Positions 44,983 to 54,028 are shown, numbered from the stretch's first letter. The stretch is DNA of 64,000 bases from Dokdonia sinensis (GCF_003688895.1 NZ_REFV01000002.1:248001-312000); one strand, 5' to 3'. Notes: a model not told the origin generated them from the letters alone. A program made the numbers and translations.

Positions 44983-45408
44983 ATGCGTAATCTATTATCC
45001 CTTTTGTTTATGAGTGTCCTTATCTTTTCTGGGTGCAAAGATGATGATGAGGTGCGCAATAGGAATCCCTTTTTGCTAGACGTAGGTTTTAGTCAGCGGT
45101 TAAGTCCTATACAATCGCAAGATCTTCAGTTTCCCAGTAATTCTGTATTTGTGGGTAATGTAGGCGTGAGAGGAGTTTATGTTATTAATACAGGTAGTGG
45201 TCTAAGAGCATGGGAGGCGTCAGATCCTAATCACGTAGCAAATGACTGCTCTACAATGGTACGCGATGGTATAGAGGTAACTTGTAGATGTGGTGATGAG
45301 AATACCTATAATTTATTTACTGGTCAATCTTCAGGAGAAGTACTGCAATATACACTATTACAATATCGAGTAGTAGAGAGCGGTGGAACGGTTACGATTT
45401 CTAATTAA
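44983..45408 (+). CDS. lipoprotein with degenerate Rieske-like fold
   Basis: 141 residues. The signal peptide has a lipobox (LIFSGCKD). The remainder resembles a Rieske-type domain by its order of segments: NHVANDCSTM, then CRCGDENTYNLFTGQ, then GEVLQYTLLQYRV and a final strand. The His ligands of the [2Fe-2S] cluster are missing (CSTM and CRCG in place of CxH and CxxH), so cluster binding is unlikely in the standard way. It is probably anchored to the outer or inner membrane. Fold call is by pattern only. Confidence 0.55.
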   Translation: MRNLLSLLFMSVLIFSGCKDDDEVRNRNPFLLDVGFSQRLSPIQSQDLQFPSNSVFVGNVGVRGVYVINTGSGLRAWEASDPNHVANDCSTMVRDGIEVTCRCGDENTYNLFTGQSSGEVLQYTLLQYRVVESGGTVTISN

Positions 45409-45437
45409 AAGGGGCTAATATCGCATACTGCAAAAAA

Positions 45438-45459
45438 AAGCCACTCCGAAGAGTGGCTT
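45438..45459 (-). terminator. intrinsic terminator of the thiamine-type receptor gene
   Basis: Stem AAGCCACTC / GAGTGGCTT with a CGAA tetraloop; on the minus strand it runs into a T tract. It is 74 bp past the receptor stop. Confidence 0.85.
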
Positions 45460-45532
45460 AAAGAGCAGTCTGAGAATGTCCCCCAACTTGTATCAAACTG
45501 TCTTTCTATATGGGCTTACTTTATAGAGTTTC

Positions 45533-47947
45533 TTAAAACGTTAAGGTTGCGCCTGCAAGAAAATTAATCCCCGCTTGTGGATAGTATCCTGCACCCTCAA
45601 CAGTTGTAATTTCTCCAGGCACAGTAAAATCATCGTCAAATGTAAAGAAGTACCCATTAGAAACATATTTCTCATCAAAAATATTGTTTACCAGCACATT
45701 AAACACCACGGATTTGAATACTGAGAGATTTTTAAGCTCGTACGAAACGTTTAAGTCGTTAATAAAAAACGAATCTAACAAAGAGTTCTCACAATCAATA
45801 TTACCCAGATATTGTTCTCCCACATATTTTGACAAGAAGCTTACGCGAAAATTCTCGAAAGGTCTATACTCGATCGTATTTCCTATAACAATCTCTGGAG
45901 AGTAGGCAATGTTAGTATTCCCTAGATTAAGAAGCACCCCATCACGACGAAAGAGGAAATCCCTGTTTTTATTTGTGCTTAAAGCCACATTAGGCATCAC
46001 CGAGAGTTTGTTTGTCACCGCAACGGCCGCGTCTATTTCTATTCCTGCGCGATAACTATCACTATTTACTCGTATTGGGGCACCCACATTATCTAGCTCT
46101 CCTGTCGGGATAAGCTGGTCTGAGTATGCCATATAATAGCCATTTACATTAAGCTTTACTTTTGCTGTGTTAAATCTCCATCCTAGCTCAAAATCATTCA
46201 GTTTTTCTGCTTGCGGGTCGCCGTTTTCAAAATCCGTACGGCTAGGCTCACGGTTTGCCCTAGCGTATGAGGCATAAAACTGGTTACTCTCGTTCAGTTT
46301 GTAACTCAGTCCGGCCTTTGGGTTAAAGAAGTTGTAGTTTTCATCTACGATAAATTCTTCGATGTCCGAGTTTATTCCATCTGTTTTGTAGGTGATAAAT
46401 CTCCCTTGCAAGTCTAGATATGCGCTCCATTGTGGGGAGATGCGGAAGTCCGCTTTCGCGAAAGCGGAAAATTCATCTTTCTCCCCCGTCCCAAAGTAAT
46501 AGTTGTCACCCGTCTCGCTATCGCTGGCAAAACGTGCCCAAATCACTTCGCCAAAATGATCTCCGTCATACTTACTCGCATATAATCCGGAAGTGACATC
46601 CCAAGAACTGTCCTTGTAATTTACACTAGCACTAGCTACGTAAAAATCGTTATCCAGCCAGCGACGTCTTATAATATCTGTGGTTGTAATCGTCTCGCCT
46701 CCAATGGTCACATCATCCAGCCCGTAAAAAGCCAGCGAACTTTCATTGCCAAAATTCACATTCTGCTCGAACCAATCGTCCACATATTCTTCAAAGAAGC
46801 CACGACCATAAGTGTAGTTTAAACTCACCTGTGAGCTCCAGTTATTGTCATAGCGCTCATTCCAATGCAGTTGATAGTGATCTTGCTTATAATCATCTAC
46901 TTGATTGTTGTGAAAACCAGTAAGATTGCCCTCATTGTCATATTGTGCTCCCGCAGGGTTGAAGGTAGGATTGTTATCTACCGTTGCTTGGTCTACCCCA
47001 AACCAAGATTGATATGTCACCTCAGACCCGGCAAAGTTGATTGCCTTTATGAGAGTGTTGTCATCTTTATATGCCGCTTGAAGAAAATAAGACTTTAAAT
47101 CTGAGCTTGCACGGTCTATGTAGCCGTCAGATTTTATTTGGGAGATCCTTCCCGAAATTTCTACGTGCTCATTGAGCAGTCCAGTGCTGAATTTTACATT
47201 GTGACGTCGCGTGTTAAAGGAACCGAAGGAGTTGTTTATTTCGCCGTAAGGCTCCTCAGAAACAGCATCCGTAAGAATATTCAAACTTGCCCCAAAAGCT
47301 GCCGAACCATTTGTACTCGACCCCACACCTCGCTGTAATTGTAAACTCTCCACAGAGGAGGTAAAATCCTGAAGGTTTACAAAAAAGGATGTGAGACTTT
47401 CTGAGTCATTATAAGGTATACCGTTTATTGTCACATTAATCCCTTGATTCCCCGTGCCGCGCACTCTAAAACCGGTGTAGCCTATCCCTGCTCCCGCGTC
47501 AGACGTGGTGACGACTCCTGGCAGGAAGTTGAGCTGGGTAGCGATGTCCTGACCTAGATTGCGCTTTTCTAAATCTTCAGCATCTAGGTTAGAGTGTGTG
47601 ATGGGCGAGTCTGCATCTACACGGATGGCGCTTACTAGGACTTCGTCTAGACTTTCGGTTTTCTGAAACAACTGAATGTTTAGAATTTGGTCATTTTCGA
47701 CGTTTATCTCGTGTTGCTCACTCGTATAGCTCATATAGTTGAACTCAATGATATGAGTCCCTTTTTCGAGACTTAAAGTGTATTTTCCCTCTAAATCTGT
47801 CGTGGTGCCGTTTGTAGTGCCTTTTTGAGTTACGTTAGCTCCTGGTAGCGGCCCCTCTGCATCTGTCACTGTTCCAGATACCGTAAATGTCTGTCCAAAA
47901 CTGATTGCTGTAAAAAGCAAAACTGCAAAAAATAGGATTTTTTTCAT
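45533..47947 (-). CDS. TonB-dependent receptor, TPP-riboswitch controlled (likely thiamine or precursor uptake)
   Basis: About 804 residues. The signal peptide is KKILFFAVLLFTAISFGQ. A carboxypeptidase-like domain follows at about 20-95, then the plug (LDEVLVSAIRVDADSPIT, IGYTGFRVRGTGNQGINVTING) and a large barrel ending AGATLTF. The leader carries a TPP aptamer, so the substrate is probably thiamine or a thiamine precursor; this matches the TPP-regulated omr1-type receptors of Bacteroidetes. The ATG at 47947 is preferred to 47983. A palindrome copy (46449-46468) inside the gene encodes AFAKA. Confidence 0.88.
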   Translation of the reverse strand: MKKILFFAVLLFTAISFGQTFTVSGTVTDAEGPLPGANVTQKGTTNGTTTDLEGKYTLSLEKGTHIIEFNYMSYTSEQHEINVENDQILNIQLFQKTESLDEVLVSAIRVDADSPITHSNLDAEDLEKRNLGQDIATQLNFLPGVVTTSDAGAGIGYTGFRVRGTGNQGINVTINGIPYNDSESLTSFFVNLQDFTSSVESLQLQRGVGSSTNGSAAFGASLNILTDAVSEEPYGEINNSFGSFNTRRHNVKFSTGLLNEHVEISGRISQIKSDGYIDRASSDLKSYFLQAAYKDDNTLIKAINFAGSEVTYQSWFGVDQATVDNNPTFNPAGAQYDNEGNLTGFHNNQVDDYKQDHYQLHWNERYDNNWSSQVSLNYTYGRGFFEEYVDDWFEQNVNFGNESSLAFYGLDDVTIGGETITTTDIIRRRWLDNDFYVASASVNYKDSSWDVTSGLYASKYDGDHFGEVIWARFASDSETGDNYYFGTGEKDEFSAFAKADFRISPQWSAYLDLQGRFITYKTDGINSDIEEFIVDENYNFFNPKAGLSYKLNESNQFYASYARANREPSRTDFENGDPQAEKLNDFELGWRFNTAKVKLNVNGYYMAYSDQLIPTGELDNVGAPIRVNSDSYRAGIEIDAAVAVTNKLSVMPNVALSTNKNRDFLFRRDGVLLNLGNTNIAYSPEIVIGNTIEYRPFENFRVSFLSKYVGEQYLGNIDCENSLLDSFFINDLNVSYELKNLSVFKSVVFNVLVNNIFDEKYVSNGYFFTFDDDFTVPGEITTVEGAGYYPQAGINFLAGATLTF

Positions 47948-48120
47948 CCGTAAAAATTTTTTAGTTACGAATACAAAGGGCAAATATTCTACGAGTGTTA
48001 TTAGTAATACCTGTCTGCCGGTGGCAAACGCATTGAAGAGGTTTCAACTTGTCTAGGCAAGTCGCTTCTCAAGAGAAAGGACGTCATTAGTTCTCGACTA
48101 CGCTCGAACGGACCTTCATT

Positions 48121-48200
48121 CTCATTCCTAAACAGCATTACCTGTTCCAGGTTCAACGGGTATAATCTCAGCTTGTTAAAAAGCACCCCTTTGAGATGAG
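48121..48200 (-). promoter_or_regulatory. TPP riboswitch (THI element)
   Basis: Read on the minus strand, the aptamer has the full set of TPP landmarks in order: GGGGTGC, GCTGAGAT, ACCCGTTGAACCTG, then AACAGGTAATGCTG. A P1 stem CTCAT / ATGAG closes it. It lies about 175 bases upstream of the receptor start. The distance to the gene holds further hairpins (e.g. ACTTG / CAAGT) but no obvious terminator, so control may act at translation start. Confidence 0.9.
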
Positions 48201-48201
48201 G

Positions 48202-48230
48202 CAAAGATAGGGTGTAAAAGAGGATTCAAA
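48202..48230 (-). promoter_or_regulatory. Bacteroidota-type promoter of the TPP riboswitch
   Basis: On the minus strand TTTG (48230-48227), 17 bases, then TATCTTTG (48209-48202). Transcription would start near 48195, at the very 5' side of the aptamer. Confidence 0.6.
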
Positions 48231-48251
48231 AGAAAGAATTTCCATATTTTT

Positions 48252-48427
48252 TTACCTCGCATACACACAGGTAAACCCTTCAAATTCTAAAAAGTCGACA
48301 TTGTAATGAGACTGCACGCTATTATATTCGACTTGAGCTGTAGTTTTTGAGTCGTCAAAGGAAAAGTCTTCCACATAAATATGTTTAAGGAAGCTCAATC
48401 CTTCTTGTGCGTAGAGTTTGTAAATTT
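48252..48427 (-). pseudogene. 3' fragment of a 4'-phosphopantetheinyl transferase gene
   Basis: The last 57 or so codons and stop of a gene almost identical to the intact one at 48509-49156. In the shared part the reading frame is kept from IYKLYAQEGLSF to FEGFTCVYA. Sixteen codons differ but only synonymously; the single amino-acid change is the last residue (Arg for Lys). Upstream of the fragment the similarity stops abruptly near 48427. It has no start and no 5' part, so it is not translatable as an enzyme. It is explained best as a leftover of allele replacement. Confidence 0.85.
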
Positions 48428-48448
48428 GAAAATGAGGTGAAACGGAAA

Positions 48449-48493
48449 GTTTTGAAAAATTTAAACTGAAAAAGTTTTAAATTTTTTCAAAAC
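48449..48493 (-). terminator. AT-rich hairpin behind the phosphopantetheinyl transferase gene
   Basis: Near-perfect inverted repeat (about 17 bp per arm, GTTTTGAAAA... / ...TTCAAAAC) between the fragment and the intact gene. It may terminate transcription of the intact gene. Confidence 0.5.
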
Positions 48494-48508
48494 AACCACC
48501 CCGAAAAT

Positions 48509-49156
48509 TTATTTGGCATACACACAGGTAAACCCTTCAAATTCTAAAAAGTCGACATTGTAATGAGACTGCACGCTATTATATTCTACCTGAGCAGTGG
48601 TTTTTGAATCGTCAAAGGAGAAATCCTCCACATAAATGTGTTTTAAGAAGCTCAGTCCTTCTTGAGCGTAGAGCTTATATATGGATTCTTTGGCACCCCA
48701 TACGATGGTGAGTTTTCGTACTCTGGCTTCAGAGCTGGTTAGCGTGTAGTATTCTTCTATTGGGGTAAACTTCTGGGCAATACGTAAAATCTTATCACGT
48801 TGCTTTTCAATATCAATCCCTACGGGATGATCACTTACTATAATTGCAGAAAAATTATAGCTGTGGGTGATTGATATGTGCTTTCCATCTTTTAGGTGGG
48901 GTTTTCCTTGATCATTATAGTACAGGTCAAAATCTGTGTAGCCCGCTTCGGCGAGGAGGTGACGTATGCTCATAAAACCCCGTTGGTGCAGTTCGGACTT
49001 CATTGAGTCTAGTCTATTCTGGCAATGGTCTGTGAGAATCTTAGTTTGCCCTTGGGCTAGGCTCAGGGTTGACTTAAGCGTATTTATATCCTCTTCTATT
49101 TTCCAAATATAGACTTTAGTGGTGGGGGAGACTGTTATGGTTTTGTGAAGAGGCAT
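48509..49156 (-). CDS. 4'-phosphopantetheinyl transferase superfamily protein
   Basis: 215 residues, Sfp-type length. The magnesium-binding motif VGIDIEKQRD and the helix motif WGAKESIYKLYAQEGLSF (W-x-x-KE-x-x-x-K) are present. HISITHSYNFSAIIVSD is the substrate-pocket segment. It attaches the phosphopantetheine arm of coenzyme A to carrier proteins. It is divergent from ahcY with a 60-bp gap. Directly downstream lies a second, truncated version of its own 3' end. Confidence 0.9.
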   Translation of the reverse strand: MPLHKTITVSPTTKVYIWKIEEDINTLKSTLSLAQGQTKILTDHCQNRLDSMKSELHQRGFMSIRHLLAEAGYTDFDLYYNDQGKPHLKDGKHISITHSYNFSAIIVSDHPVGIDIEKQRDKILRIAQKFTPIEEYYTLTSSEARVRKLTIVWGAKESIYKLYAQEGLSFLKHIYVEDFSFDDSKTTAQVEYNSVQSHYNVDFLEFEGFTCVYAK

Positions 49157-49186
49157 AATCTGGATGGTTTTCTGTAAGTTATTGCT

Positions 49187-49194
49187 TAATTTTG
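49187..49194 (+). promoter_or_regulatory. candidate -7 promoter element of ahcY
   Basis: TAATTTTG (TANNTTTG) 22 bp before the first ATG of ahcY; no convincing upstream TTTG partner. Confidence 0.4.
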
Positions 49195-49216
49195 CGCCCG
49201 ACTCTTAGGAGTTACT

Positions 49217-50554
49217 ATGAATACTAAAGATAACAAAATGAGCACAAAGACAGTACCGTACGTACCGTACAAAGTAAAAGATATTTCCCTAGCCGCGTGG
49301 GGACGTAAAGAGATTGAACTTGCAGAGGCAGAGATGCCAGGCTTGATGTCTTTGCGTGAAGAATATGGAGATGAGCAACCACTTAAAGGAGCGCGTATTG
49401 CAGGATGTTTGCATATGACTATCCAGACGGCGGTGTTAATTGAAACATTAAAAGCACTTGGGGCTGAGGTAACTTGGTCTTCTTGTAATATATTTTCTAC
49501 TCAAGATCAAGCCGCTGCAGCAATTGCAGATGCTGGAATTCCAGTATATGCTTGGAAGGGTATGAATGAAGAAGAATTTGACTGGTGTATCGAGCAAACG
49601 CTCTTCTTTGGAGAAGATCGCAAGCCACTTAATATGATTCTTGATGATGGTGGAGATCTTACAAATATGGTACTTGACCGTTACCCAGAACTTGCAGGAG
49701 ACATCAAAGGACTTTCTGAAGAAACGACCACTGGAGTTCACCGTTTATACGAGCGTGTGAAGAATGGAACATTGCCTATGCCAGCCATAAACGTAAATGA
49801 TTCTGTGACTAAGTCTAAGTTTGATAACAAGTACGGATGCCGTGAGAGTGCGGTAGACGCCATACGTCGTGCAACAGATACAATGCTTGCTGGAAAGCGT
49901 GTGGTAGTTTGTGGATACGGTGACGTAGGTAAAGGAACAGCAGCTTCTTTTAAAGGTGCAGGTTCTATCGTAACTGTTACAGAGATCGATCCTATTTGTG
50001 CGTTACAAGCTGCAATGGATGGTTTTGAAGTAAAAAAATTGAACACGGTCGTAGGTAATGCAGATATCGTGATTACAACCACAGGAAATAAAGATATCAT
50101 ACGTGCAGAGCACTTTGAGGCGATGAAGGATAAGGTGATTGTTTGTAATATAGGTCACTTTGACAACGAGATTGATATGGCTTGGTTAAACGGAACGCAC
50201 GGAGCGACTAAAGATGAGATTAAGCCTCAGGTAGATAAATACACGATTAATGGAAAAGACATTATCGTTCTTGCCGAAGGTCGTCTAGTAAACTTAGGTT
50301 GTGCTACAGGTCACCCTAGTTTTGTAATGAGTAACTCATTTACAAACCAAACACTCGCGCAAATTGAACTTTGGAAAAATAGTGCTAACTATAACAATGA
50401 AGTATATATGCTTCCTAAGCATCTGGATGAGAAAGTAGCAGCATTGCACTTGTCTAGATTAGGTGTAGAGTTAGAAACACTTTCTAAAGATCAAGCAGAC
50501 TATATTGGTGTGACTGTAGAAGGGCCGTTTAAGCCTGAGTATTATAGGTATTAG
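49217..50554 (+). CDS. ahcY: adenosylhomocysteinase
   Basis: 445 residues. The NAD-binding Rossmann motif is [21 protein letters not shown]; the substrate domain has [15 protein letters not shown] and [11 protein letters not shown], and the C-terminus ends [10 protein letters not shown] with the Lys and Tyr of the conserved tail. It cleaves S-adenosylhomocysteine to adenosine and homocysteine, removing the inhibitor of methyltransferases. The start is either the first ATG or the ATG seven codons later (49238, [12 protein letters not shown]), which fits homologues better. Confidence 0.97.
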   Translation: MNTKDNKMSTKTVPYVPYKVKDISLAAWGRKEIELAEAEMPGLMSLREEYGDEQPLKGARIAGCLHMTIQTAVLIETLKALGAEVTWSSCNIFSTQDQAAAAIADAGIPVYAWKGMNEEEFDWCIEQTLFFGEDRKPLNMILDDGGDLTNMVLDRYPELAGDIKGLSEETTTGVHRLYERVKNGTLPMPAINVNDSVTKSKFDNKYGCRESAVDAIRRATDTMLAGKRVVVCGYGDVGKGTAASFKGAGSIVTVTEIDPICALQAAMDGFEVKKLNTVVGNADIVITTTGNKDIIRAEHFEAMKDKVIVCNIGHFDNEIDMAWLNGTHGATKDEIKPQVDKYTINGKDIIVLAEGRLVNLGCATGHPSFVMSNSFTNQTLAQIELWKNSANYNNEVYMLPKHLDEKVAALHLSRLGVELETLSKDQADYIGVTVEGPFKPEYYRY

Positions 50555-50621
50555 ATTTGAGATAGCAGAGGTGAGACTTTAGACTTCTCGCGTTTTTGCT
50601 TTCGCAAAAATTTTTTATGAC

Positions 50622-50651
50622 AAAACCCACGTTTATGGCGTGGGTTTTTTT
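50622..50651 (+). terminator. intrinsic terminator of ahcY
   Basis: Stem AAAACCCACG / CGTGGGTTTT with a seven-base loop and a T-run. A degraded palindrome (GCTTTCGCAAAAA) lies just upstream at about 50598-50610. Confidence 0.85.
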
Positions 50652-50675
50652 ATTGTGTAAGTATGATTGGTTTAG

Positions 50676-50719
50676 CCTTTTCGTGAGATATACTCAGGAT
50701 AAATCGCAAAAGCGTAAAA
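50676..50719. repeat. palindrome split by one 24-bp unit (inverted orientation)
   Basis: The complement of the unit at 50681-50704 (CGTGAGATATACTCAGGATA) followed by CGCAAAAGCGTAAAA. Left half decayed to CTTTT. Confidence 0.7.
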
Positions 50720-51592
50720 CTATTGTTTTACCAGCGTAAGCGCAGCACTTTCACCTTCTTTAAGGCTGGTGCGTGTTGTAATTAAATCCATCCCGTCTAA
50801 TATTTCGACCTTAACTGTATTAGGGGCTGAGGTTCCCTCGTTGAGGGCAACAACCTTAATTACAGTAAAGTCTTTTGTGATTTCAACTGCGATTTCTCTT
50901 TTCTCTTTTTCTATAGCGTAGTCTTCTATGATGAGTTCGCCATCTAAATAAAGGTTTATACGGTCATTATCTACTTTTCCTGCATCGTATATAGAGATGA
51001 CTACTCTTTTTGTTCTGGCAAAAATATTGAGATTTTCATCTTTTTTTACAACGCTCATTGTAAGTGTGTCCACCGTACGTTTCATACTTACTTTCTCTTT
51101 TACCTCCTCAGAGATTTTTTTAGATTTTTGAATTTTCTTATCAATAGAAGCGACCCTATCTTGTACTTGAGATGCGCTAGACATTATGATCTCGCCTTTT
51201 AGGCAAGGCGCTCCGTCTTGGTAAGCACTCGTAAAGTCACCACTAAAACCCTTGTCTACATCAAGCTTGCGCATTTTCCCCTCAAAATGTACTAGGCAGA
51301 AATCAAGTTCTGTAATAGGAGACTTTGTATAGACAATGTTATATTCTTTAAAAGCAAACTGGTTTGCCTTGTCGTCATAAGTACCTCGTACGTTAGACTT
51401 AGTTTCGTGTTTTCCACCAGCATCTGCAATAGAATATCCTTGTATAATTCCATCGCGTTCCTCAAGCGCAAGCTTATATTGTATAAAAGAGGAGTCGTTG
51501 AGTTTAAGAACACCTAAGTATTCATAGGCATCTCCCTGTGCTAAGGTTGTTGTATATGTTATAAATAGAATAAATAAAGAAAGATATTTCAC
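50720..51592 (-). CDS. secreted protein of unknown function
   Basis: 290 residues with a signal peptide (MKYLSLFILFITYTTTLAQ). A beta-rich N-terminal part (YEYLGVLKLNDSSFIQYKLALEERDG) is followed by a charged helical linker at about 140-170 and a second beta-rich domain (NLNIFARTKRVVISIYDAGKVDNDRINLYLDG). The second domain resembles a small C-terminal beta-sandwich. I do not recognise the family. The stop is one base from the split palindrome. Confidence 0.6.
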   Translation of the reverse strand: MKYLSLFILFITYTTTLAQGDAYEYLGVLKLNDSSFIQYKLALEERDGIIQGYSIADAGGKHETKSNVRGTYDDKANQFAFKEYNIVYTKSPITELDFCLVHFEGKMRKLDVDKGFSGDFTSAYQDGAPCLKGEIIMSSASQVQDRVASIDKKIQKSKKISEEVKEKVSMKRTVDTLTMSVVKKDENLNIFARTKRVVISIYDAGKVDNDRINLYLDGELIIEDYAIEKEKREIAVEITKDFTVIKVVALNEGTSAPNTVKVEILDGMDLITTRTSLKEGESAALTLVKQ

Positions 51593-51647
51593 AGACGTAA
51601 TTATTTTTTAGGTACTTTTAAGTATCTAATTTAAAACCAAAGTAATT

Positions 51648-51983
51648 ATGAAACTTAAAATTACACTTTTATTTGCGCTTTTATTACTTGTTTCATCTAA
51701 TATGTATGCTGGATTTCCAGTAACAAGAGTTGTAGCAACAACTGTAGAAACTGTATCTGAAACGGCTACTGTAGATATTACTTCTCCAGCGGCAACAGAG
51801 CTAGACAGACAAACGACTGCTATTATATTGTGGGCACTACTAGGAGGTCTTGCAATACACCGTTTTTACCTAGGAAGTCCGATTTTGTGGAACATCTTAT
51901 TTATCTTAACCTTTGGGTTCTTCTTCGTAGGTTGGGTGATTGATGGTGTCGAGATTATTACTGGAACTTATCCGGGACTTTAA
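51648..51983 (+). CDS. TM2-domain protein
   Basis: 111 residues. A signal-like N-terminal helix (about 3-22) is followed by a Thr/Ala/Glu-rich stretch. The TM2 domain at about 55-105 has the pattern of two helices joined by a polar turn: AIILWALLGGLAIHRFYLG, then LWNILFILTFGFFFVGWVIDGVEI. HRFYLG matches the family's G-x-HRFYLG core. The role is unknown in bacteria. Confidence 0.85.
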   Translation: MKLKITLLFALLLLVSSNMYAGFPVTRVVATTVETVSETATVDITSPAATELDRQTTAIILWALLGGLAIHRFYLGSPILWNILFILTFGFFFVGWVIDGVEIITGTYPGL

Positions 51984-52002
51984 CACAACATATATGTAAT
52001 TG

Positions 52003-52030
52003 AAAAACCCTCCAGCGATGGAGGGTTTTT
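52003..52030 (+). terminator. intrinsic terminator of the TM2 gene
   Basis: Stem AAAAACCCTCCA / TGGAGGGTTTTT with a GCGA tetraloop and T-run. A palindrome copy follows directly (52036-52051). Confidence 0.9.
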
Positions 52031-52035
52031 TTGTG

Positions 52036-52051
52036 CGCTTTCGCGAAAGCG
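52036..52051. repeat. genomic palindrome copy
   Basis: CGCTTTCG plus complement, exact 14-mer at 52037-52050, between the TM2 terminator and the Lrp gene stop. Confidence 0.85.
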
Positions 52052-52059
52052 TAATTATA

Positions 52060-52530
52060 TTAAATCTTTATCTGCCTATCGATTTGTTGATCCAGCGAAA
52101 TGAAAGTTTCTGTGCGAGACACGCCGTCTATAGCCTGGATCTTGTGATTGAGAAGATGCATCAAATCTTCATTGTTCTTACATAGGATTTTGATAAGAAT
52201 AGACCAGTTTCCTGTTGTATAATGACACTCAATAACCTCTGGAATATCCTTGAGTTGTCTTACTGCTCGAGGGTTGTTTGCCGCACGTTCTAGATAAACC
52301 CCTATAAATGCCATCGTGCGGTAGCCCAAAACTTTTGGGTCTATCGTAAACTTAGATCCAGAAATTAGTCCAGATTTCTCCAGCTTACGAAGTCGCTGAT
52401 GAATCGCAGCTCCAGATATACCCACTTTTCTAGCAATCTCAAGAATGGGCGTGCGAGCATCTTCCATAAGTTGGCGAAGGATAATTTTATCTATTCCGTC
52501 TATAATGAGTTCGTCTTTTACAATTTTCAT
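52060..52530 (-). CDS. Lrp/AsnC family transcriptional regulator
   Basis: 156 residues. An N-terminal helix-turn-helix (IILRQLMEDARTPILEIARKVGISGAAIHQRLRKLEKSGLI) is followed by a RAM/ligand-binding domain (VIECHYTTGNWSILIKILCKNNEDLMHLL). Lrp-type proteins sense amino acids and form octamers. The gene is divergent from the homogentisate dioxygenase gene with a 277-bp gap holding a palindrome. Control of the aromatic amino acid genes is a fair guess from this arrangement. Confidence 0.9.
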   Translation of the reverse strand: MKIVKDELIIDGIDKIILRQLMEDARTPILEIARKVGISGAAIHQRLRKLEKSGLISGSKFTIDPKVLGYRTMAFIGVYLERAANNPRAVRQLKDIPEVIECHYTTGNWSILIKILCKNNEDLMHLLNHKIQAIDGVSRTETFISLDQQIDRQIKI

Positions 52531-52643
52531 AGGTCTTGGTTCTGTATTGAAAGTCTAAAGTACACAAATTGTAGATTTTTGTAACACCTTGCGACGCTTA
52601 TGAGATTAATTGCAAAGAGAATTATGTTATAGGGGTTTGATTT

Positions 52644-52665
52644 TTACGCTTTCGCGAAAGCGTAA
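52644..52665. repeat. 22-bp genomic palindrome, perfect copy
   Basis: Perfect copy in the intergenic region between the Lrp gene and the homogentisate dioxygenase gene, where promoters of both are expected. Confidence 0.9.
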
Positions 52666-52807
52666 TTATTCCCTATATTTACGGTGATGTCAGACACTTC
52701 TTGGACACATCTTCCTTTAAAACTCAAGTTTCTTATAAAGAGAAACCCAGAGTGAGACTGCTTTACTTCATTTTGAGTAACTTTAAAGCAATCTAAATTC
52801 TAATACA

Positions 52808-53968
52808 ATGCCATTTTATCATAAGTTAGGGGAGATTCCTCCTAAGCGTCACACGCAATTCCGTAAGCCGGACGGCGAATTATACTCAGAACAACTCTTC
52901 GGGACCATAGGTTTTGATGGGATGAGTACAAATAGTTACCACGTTCATCGCCCGACGCAGGTAAAGGAAATACGGAAGCAATACTCTGTAAAGCCTGAGA
53001 TTGCTAGGGAAAATAATATGCAATCATATCGTTTCAGAGGTTTTGAAATCAAACCCGAGAAGGACTTTTTAGACAGCAGAAAACCTGTGTTGACAAATAG
53101 TGATTGCACGATTATTCTAGCAGCGCCTCAAAAACGCACTCAAGACTACTTTTATAAAAACACAGACTCAGATGAACTGATTTTTGTGCACAAGGGTTCT
53201 GGAAAACTCAGGACGCACCTGGGGAATCTAGATTTTAAGTACGGTGATTATCTATTGATCCCGCGAGGAATTATTTACAAGATGGATTTTAATACTGAAG
53301 ATAATAGACTTTTTATTGTAGAGTCTCGCCGTCCTATTTATACGCCTAAGCGCTACCGTAACTGGTTTGGGCAATTGCTGGAGCATTCGCCATTTTGTGA
53401 GCGCGATTTAAGGCAGCCGTATGAACTAGAAACAAACGATGAGAAAGGAGAATTCCTAATCAAGGTAAAGAAACAAGATGATATTTTTGAAATGGTTTAC
53501 GCCACGCATCCTTTTGATGTGGTAGGCTATGACGGGTATAATTATCCGTATGCATTTTCCATACACGATTTTGAGCCTATTACGGGACGTATACATCAGC
53601 CACCACCGGTGCATCAGACTTTTGAGACAGATGCTTTTGTAGTCTGCAGTTTTGTGCCTAGAAAATATGATTATCATCCGCTCAGTATTCCTGCTCCCTA
53701 CAATCATAGTAATATAGACAGCGATGAGGTATTATACTACGTAGATGGCGATTTTATGAGCCGTGCAGATGTAGAGGCTGGACATATCTCATTGCATCCT
53801 GCAGGAATCCCTCACGGACCACATCCAGGAACCGCCGAAAAAAGCATAGGAAAAGAAGGTACAGAAGAACTTGCAGTTATGGTCGATACCTTTAAACCCT
53901 TGAAGCTTTGTAAAGAGGCAATGGGTATAGCAGATGAGGGATATTATAAAAGCTGGTTGGATCATTAA
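52808..53968 (+). CDS. hmgA: homogentisate 1,2-dioxygenase
   Basis: 386 residues, cupin fold. The N-terminal YHKLGEIPPKRHTQFRKPDG is typical. The iron-site region includes HDFEPITGRIHQPPPVHQTF, FVPRKYDYHPLSIPAPYNHSN and HPAGIPHGPHPGTAEKS, which carry the His and Glu ligands. It opens the ring of homogentisate to maleylacetoacetate in tyrosine catabolism. Element 2, with a four-helix-bundle gene, follows directly and separates it from the 4-hydroxyphenylpyruvate dioxygenase gene. Confidence 0.94.
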   Translation: MPFYHKLGEIPPKRHTQFRKPDGELYSEQLFGTIGFDGMSTNSYHVHRPTQVKEIRKQYSVKPEIARENNMQSYRFRGFEIKPEKDFLDSRKPVLTNSDCTIILAAPQKRTQDYFYKNTDSDELIFVHKGSGKLRTHLGNLDFKYGDYLLIPRGIIYKMDFNTEDNRLFIVESRRPIYTPKRYRNWFGQLLEHSPFCERDLRQPYELETNDEKGEFLIKVKKQDDIFEMVYATHPFDVVGYDGYNYPYAFSIHDFEPITGRIHQPPPVHQTFETDAFVVCSFVPRKYDYHPLSIPAPYNHSNIDSDEVLYYVDGDFMSRADVEAGHISLHPAGIPHGPHPGTAEKSIGKEGTEELAVMVDTFKPLKLCKEAMGIADEGYYKSWLDH

Positions 53969-54028
53969 TTCAATTAGCGAATTAGAGTAATTCGAGAATT
54001 AGCAAATGAGAAATGAAACAATTTTTTC

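Noticed and set aside
45533-47947. SusC-type glycan receptor
   Set aside because: No SusD partner is present, and the TPP riboswitch gives a better substrate.
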